9,821 nucleotides of DNA from an archaeon (GTDB lineage Archaea; Nanobdellota; Nanobdellia; Woesearchaeales; WJKL01): assembly GCA_020056025.1 (NCBI GenBank), contig JAGVIO010000191.1:1-9821 (forward strand), in the 5' to 3' direction. This document shows, one piece after another, positions 6,133 through 9,821 of the stretch (its first letter is position 1; each line of letters starts with the position of its first letter). The notes beneath the pieces are model-generated. The model had not been told where the DNA came from and did not search any database. It worked only from the letters and a program-made list of their open reading frames with translations. The position numbers were made by a program, and so were the translations under genes.

Positions 6133-6711
6133 ATGGATATTGCTTTTCCAAACAAAAATGAGAAAGAATTCATCGAGATAGCTGAAAAGCTAGGAACAAA
6201 GGAATTGTATTTGGCTTACAATTATGGCTGTGATGTTAAACAAATCAAGGCAAAATTAGACGAATTGCAGAAACAGACAAAAGTCAAATTGAATATTGCT
6301 TTGATAGCAAAAGACAAAGACATTCTTCGTGCAAAGCAGAAATGCAATTTTGTAATAACAGAATCATCTGACAAAGACCAGTATGTACTTGAGAGATTAA
6401 AGCCAAATCTTATATTTAATTTTGAGACAAATCCGAAGAAAGATAAGTTCCATTATAGGATTTCTGGGCTGAATCAAGTTTTGTGCAATATTGCAAGGGA
6501 GAACGGAATAATAATAGGATTTTCGTTTTCATTGCTGCTGAATTCCGAAAGGCTGAAAAGAGCGCAAATCCTCGGAAGGATGATGCAGAACATTCGATTC
6601 TGCAGGAAATACAAGGTTAAGACCCTTTTTGCTTCTTTTGCAAGAAACCCTTATGAGATGAGGTCCCTTAAGATATACGATAGCTTGCAACTATTGATGG
6701 CTGAAAAATAA
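6133..6711 (+). CDS. rnp3: Ribonuclease P protein subunit p30 (Rnp3/Rpp30)
   Basis: Archaeal RNase P removes the 5' leader of precursor tRNAs; p30 pairs with Pop5 to activate the catalytic RNA. The 192-residue protein begins MDIAFPNKNEKEFIEIAEKLG, typical of the family's TIM-barrel-like start. It keeps the most recognisable C-terminal block: a HYRISGLNQVLCNIARENG segment (107-125), then IGFSFSLLLNSERLKRAQILGRM (128-150), MQNIRFCRKYKVKTLFAS (151-168) and MRSLKIYDSLQLL (176-188), corresponding to the conserved 'AAENGVAIEFSLR', 'ARKY' and 'LR...DL' features I know from archaeal p30. The middle part is more divergent. Length is normal. It follows the thiolation gene by 3 nt, with AAAGGATGA as a possible ribosome-binding site across that stop codon, and precedes the DUF362 gene by 2 nt, so the three should be co-transcribed. 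Confidence 0.87.
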   Translation: MDIAFPNKNEKEFIEIAEKLGTKELYLAYNYGCDVKQIKAKLDELQKQTKVKLNIALIAKDKDILRAKQKCNFVITESSDKDQYVLERLKPNLIFNFETNPKKDKFHYRISGLNQVLCNIARENGIIIGFSFSLLLNSERLKRAQILGRMMQNIRFCRKYKVKTLFASFARNPYEMRSLKIYDSLQLLMAEK

Positions 6712-6713
6712 AA

Positions 6714-8489
6714 ATGTTGCGCCTTATTTTTGATAAAGAATGCAGCACAAAACACCATTATTGCAATAGTTCCACTACAGACATAATCCGAAAAATTTCG
6801 ATATCTGAAAATCCTGGCACTATAATGATTGCAGGCAGAGAAGCATTAAAGAGAAACGACCTTTTAGAAATCCTTTCCTTTATTAATATCAAATTGCCCA
6901 ATGCAAGAATAAATCTCTTTGCAAACAGCGTTTCAGACTATAATGCTCTGCTAAGATTGTCTTTGATAAAAAACTTAAGAATAATTATTCCTTTATACCA
7001 ACTTAATGAGATTCATAACCTAATCGCCTTGCAGGATTGCGTTAGAGAAACAGAGATGATTTCTAAACCAGCATTAAACATAGAGTTAAGGATAATTGTC
7101 AATGAGCATAATCCTGGATTGCTTCTGACTATGTCTGAACTTATAGCTGAAAATATTAGAAACATGCAACAAGTGGTAATTTCCTATCCTGATTATTTCA
7201 TAGATTTTATTGGCTCAAAATCAGTGATAGATTACTCTTCAGCAAAAAGGCAAATAGAAGATTCTGTTGAATTGCTCAAACACCAGTTTAAGGTAAAAAT
7301 AAGGCTACCTTATTGCATGATATCTGCCAAATATCATCCTTATGTTGATACTGAAAAATATACAATTAGAAAACTGATGAATATAAGCTGCCTAAAGTGC
7401 AGATTCGGCACTGTTTGTTGCGGAATGCCAATATCAGAAGCAAATAAACAAAACTCTCAATCTGAATCAAAAGTTGCTTTAATAATTTCAGAGAATTATT
7501 CAAATGTGAAAGAGAATATTCTGAAGTCTGTGCAATTGCTAGGAGGATTTGAAAAATATATACCTAAAAATTCAATGGTGGCCATAAAGCCAAATTTAAT
7601 GGCTCCTGTCTCTCCTGATAGATGCGCGACAACAAATCCCTTATTTTTGAGAGCAATCATTGAACTAGTTAAGGAGCATACGCCTAATGTATACGTTGTG
7701 GAAAATGCAGGAAAAGAGGCGCTTTTGAAAACAGGAATTAAAAAAATACTTGATGAAACCAATATCCCTTATATTAATACCGAACGTTTCGGATTTATTG
7801 AAAAGAAAGTTGGCGAAAATCTTGTTCTCGATAGTGCAATTGTATCTGAATTAATACTTTTTTTCGACGTAATAATCAATCTGCCTAAGCTTAAGACGCA
7901 CCCAATCACATATTTGACATGCGCAATTAAAAATTCTTATGGATTTGTTGAAGAAAGTTTTAGGCAAAAATGCCATCATGATTTTGAGGACAGGCATCAA
8001 TTTTCAAAAGCATTAATTGATATATCAAATGTGATAAACCCTGAACTGAATATTGTTGATATGATAGATGTTCAGGAAGGCGAAGGCCCGTTAGACGGAA
8101 AGGCAAGGAATTTGGGCTTTATTTTAACAGGCCAAAGCCCGTTATTTGTAGATATTGCTGCTGCAAAAATAACTAATCATAAGCCTTTAGATATACCTAC
8201 TATTTCAGGATTTAGTAATATCGGTGAATTAACCAAAGGGCTTGAAATTTTAGGCGATGAAAATAGGATATGCCTTGATTTTGAAAAACATCCTAATTTT
8301 AAGCATAAAGGCAAGCTTAAATTAATAATCAATAAAGAAAAATGTACAAGATGCGAATCTTGCCTGATAAGATGCCCTGAAAAGGCGATAAATCTCGATA
8401 AATTTGAAATTGACTATGAAAAATGCATAAATTGCTATTGTTGCACTGAATTCTGCAGAAATAATTCTATAAAAATAAAAGGCATTTGA
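6714..8489 (+). CDS. Degenerate radical-SAM-like domain fused to DUF362 and a 2x[4Fe-4S] ferredoxin domain
   Basis: The 591-residue protein has three parts. (1) Residues 1-240 resemble a radical SAM barrel: LIFDKECSTKHHYC reads as CxxxHxxC (C10, H14, C17), IMIAGREALKRNDLLEI (37-53) aligns with the usual GGE region but reads GRE, and a C-terminal motif has C201 in LPYC plus C226, C229, C235 before G237. (2) Residues about 253-525 are DUF362 (COG2006 type): KPNLMAPVS (292-300), PKLKTHP (391-397), AIKNSYGFV (404-412), VQEGEGPLDGKA (453-464). (3) Residues 540-585 are a ferredoxin with C544/C547/C550/C554 and C571/C574/C577/C581, enough for two [4Fe-4S] clusters. No signal peptide or membrane segment is seen. 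The start is 2 nt after the p30 stop, without a clear Shine-Dalgarno. Function is unknown; electron transfer or Fe-S supply to neighbours is inference. Confidence 0.85.
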   Translation: MLRLIFDKECSTKHHYCNSSTTDIIRKISISENPGTIMIAGREALKRNDLLEILSFINIKLPNARINLFANSVSDYNALLRLSLIKNLRIIIPLYQLNEIHNLIALQDCVRETEMISKPALNIELRIIVNEHNPGLLLTMSELIAENIRNMQQVVISYPDYFIDFIGSKSVIDYSSAKRQIEDSVELLKHQFKVKIRLPYCMISAKYHPYVDTEKYTIRKLMNISCLKCRFGTVCCGMPISEANKQNSQSESKVALIISENYSNVKENILKSVQLLGGFEKYIPKNSMVAIKPNLMAPVSPDRCATTNPLFLRAIIELVKEHTPNVYVVENAGKEALLKTGIKKILDETNIPYINTERFGFIEKKVGENLVLDSAIVSELILFFDVIINLPKLKTHPITYLTCAIKNSYGFVEESFRQKCHHDFEDRHQFSKALIDISNVINPELNIVDMIDVQEGEGPLDGKARNLGFILTGQSPLFVDIAAAKITNHKPLDIPTISGFSNIGELTKGLEILGDENRICLDFEKHPNFKHKGKLKLIINKEKCTRCESCLIRCPEKAINLDKFEIDYEKCINCYCCTEFCRNNSIKIKGI

Positions 8490-8498
8490 GCAATAAAA

Positions 8499-8507
8499 TT
8501 TTAAATA
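8499..8507 (+). promoter_or_regulatory. TATA box of the tandem radical SAM gene
   Basis: TTTTAAATA, preceded by AATAAAA, is centred about 25 nt upstream of the ATG at 8528. This suggests that the last gene has its own leaderless transcript, though read-through from the upstream operon is not excluded because only 38 nt separate the genes. Confidence 0.6.
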
Positions 8508-8527
8508 GGGTTTGCTTCTTGTTTATT

Positions 8528-9821
8528 ATGGCCATAACCAAAAGAGTCGATATCAAAACAGGGTTTATTTGCAATAACAACTGCATTTTCTGCGTGCAAG
8601 CTAACAATAAATGCAAAGGCAACAGGACTTTTGATGAAATTAAGAAAGACCTGATTGATTCTAGAAAACGCTGCCAGGGTGTTGTGCTGACTGGCGGAGA
8701 AGTAACCATAAGAAAAGACTTCTTTGACATTGTAAAATTTGCAAAAGGATTAGGCTATCAAATCATCCAGATACAGACAAACGGAAGGATGTTTTCTTCT
8801 TTAGAATTCTGCAAGAAAACAATAGAAGCAGGGGCAACTGAGTTTTCTCCTGCACTGCATGGCTATTGCGAAAAGCAGCATGACTACTTGACAAGGTCTC
8901 CTGGAAGCTTCAGGCAGACAACACAAGGCATAAAGAACCTGAAATCTTTAGGAGCTTATGTATTGACAAATACAGTCGTGACAAAGAAGAATTACAAAGA
9001 CTTGCCAAAGATTGCTGAGCTTCTCGTTGAGCTAAATGTTGACCAGTTCCAGTTTGCATTTGTGCATCCTATCGGCAATGCAATGGAGAATTTTGACGAA
9101 GTGGTGCCGAAGATTTCTGAAGCTGCACCTTACATACACAAAGCATTGCAGATAGGAATTGATGCAGGAAAAATCGTAATGGCTGAGGCAATGCCTTATT
9201 GCCTTATGAAAGGGTATGAAAAATACATCTCTGAGCGAATCATGCCTGAGACAGAAGTTAGAGGGACACAATTTGCAACAAATAGCTATAAACAGCAGAG
9301 GCTTGCCGACGGTAAAAATAAATTTTGGCAGTGCATGAATTGCAAATTTGATCATGTTTGCGAAGGAACATGGAAAGAGTATCCTGAAAAATATAGTGAC
9401 TCAGAGTTCGTTACTGTAAAAGAAATCCCTTCTGAAATCAAGATAGAAGCAACAGGAAAATGCAACCTAAACTGCGCTTTCTGCTTCAATAAGAATTCAT
9501 TTGCATTGAATAACAGGCCTGACAAAGAGATTTCTACAGAACTAATGAAAAAGATAATTGACAAAGTAGCTTATGAAGGAATTCCTTCTGTGCGTTTCAC
9601 CGGCGGAGAGCCTGTGCTAAGAAAAGACATTGTTGAGCTTGTGAAATATGCAAAGTCAAAAAATCTTTATGTTAAGATGAATTCAAATGGCGATTTGATA
9701 AATGAAGAGATTATAGTCGGCTTTAAAGGAAACTTAGACGAAATATTGCTTCCATTGCATTCTTATGATTTGGAGAATGATAAGTTGCTCACAGGCAAAG
9801 ATGTTTTTTCAAAAAAGATAA
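8528..9821 (+). CDS. Tandem (two-domain) radical SAM protein, 3' end beyond window
   Basis: The frame is open from ATG 8528 to the window edge, giving 431 residues. Radical SAM domain 1 has CxxxCxxC at C15, C19, C22 and GGE at 56-58. Its end carries MPYC (C225) and CMNCKFDHVCEG (C269, C272, C278), a SPASM/twitch-like set of four cysteines that could hold an auxiliary [4Fe-4S] cluster. After a linker (about 285-302) a second radical SAM domain begins, with C312, C316, C319 and GGE at 359-361, and is cut by the window. Such enzymes reductively cleave S-adenosylmethionine to start radical chemistry; peptide or cofactor modification would be typical for SPASM-like proteins, but the substrate is unknown. 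It has its own TATA box. Domain 1 resembles the degenerate domain at the start of the preceding protein. Confidence 0.9.
   Translation, partial: MAITKRVDIKTGFICNNNCIFCVQANNKCKGNRTFDEIKKDLIDSRKRCQGVVLTGGEVTIRKDFFDIVKFAKGLGYQIIQIQTNGRMFSSLEFCKKTIEAGATEFSPALHGYCEKQHDYLTRSPGSFRQTTQGIKNLKSLGAYVLTNTVVTKKNYKDLPKIAELLVELNVDQFQFAFVHPIGNAMENFDEVVPKISEAAPYIHKALQIGIDAGKIVMAEAMPYCLMKGYEKYISERIMPETEVRGTQFATNSYKQQRLADGKNKFWQCMNCKFDHVCEGTWKEYPEKYSDSEFVTVKEIPSEIKIEATGKCNLNCAFCFNKNSFALNNRPDKEISTELMKKIIDKVAYEGIPSVRFTGGEPVLRKDIVELVKYAKSKNLYVKMNSNGDLINEEIIVGFKGNLDEILLPLHSYDLENDKLLTGKDVFSKKI

Noticed and set aside
8528..9821. Two separate radical SAM genes joined by an assembly or frameshift error
   Set aside because: The frame is continuous through the linker (about residues 285-302), with no stop, no new promoter and no obvious second start, so a genuine fusion is the simpler reading.
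1..9821. CRISPR array, insertion sequence, prophage or tRNA gene
   Set aside because: No regularly spaced repeats, terminal inverted repeats, transposase or integrase motifs, or tRNA T-arm signature were found by eye on either strand.

Overview
This window looks like part of an AT-rich, compact archaeal chromosome. Evidence for Archaea: genes for translation factor aIF2 beta, TATA-binding protein (TBP), a single MCM helicase, an RPA-like OB-fold protein and RNase P subunit p30, together with TATA boxes placed 25-30 nt upstream of start codons as expected for leaderless mRNAs. Small proteins and very tight packing suggest a DPANN-type lineage (Woesearchaeota or Pacearchaeota would fit), but that is a guess from style and not provable here. 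No mobile element, CRISPR array, tRNA or rRNA was seen.

Layout. (1) 1-601, minus strand: aIF2 beta followed 4 nt later by a DUF424 gene that leaves the window. (2) 602-708: divergent promoter region. (3) 709-1554, plus strand: SpoIIM/DUF95-type membrane protein, which converges stop-to-stop, with no spacer, on the next genes. (4) 4204-1555, minus strand: replication pair mcm then an RPA32-like OB-fold/winged-helix protein. (5) 4860-4297, minus strand: tbp, with a poly-T terminator before the mcm promoter. (6) 4861-5289: a 429-nt AT-rich divergent intergenic region with three identical palindromic TTTATAAA boxes and a GC-richer patch of small dyads. (7) 5290-8489, plus strand: a three-gene operon with 3-nt and 2-nt gaps. 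It encodes a TtuA/Ncs6-type tRNA thiolation enzyme lacking the N-terminal zinc finger, RNase P p30, and a 591-aa fusion of a degenerate radical-SAM-like domain, a DUF362 domain and a two-cluster ferredoxin domain. (8) 8528 to the window end, plus strand, own promoter: a protein with two radical SAM domains in tandem, cut by the window edge.

How they may fit together. The left two thirds is housekeeping: translation initiation, replication, basal transcription. The right third is the unusual part. The tRNA-thiolation-type enzyme (iron-sulfur dependent in its family) and RNase P p30 both act on tRNA, and are co-transcribed with an iron-sulfur-rich protein of unknown function. Its N-terminal domain resembles the first radical SAM domain of the next gene, but has CxxxHxxC in place of CxxxCxxC and GRE in place of GGE, while keeping the C-terminal auxiliary-cluster cysteines. 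This pseudo-radical-SAM/DUF362/ferredoxin fusion beside a tandem radical SAM enzyme is the best candidate for an undescribed system; its function cannot be read from sequence.
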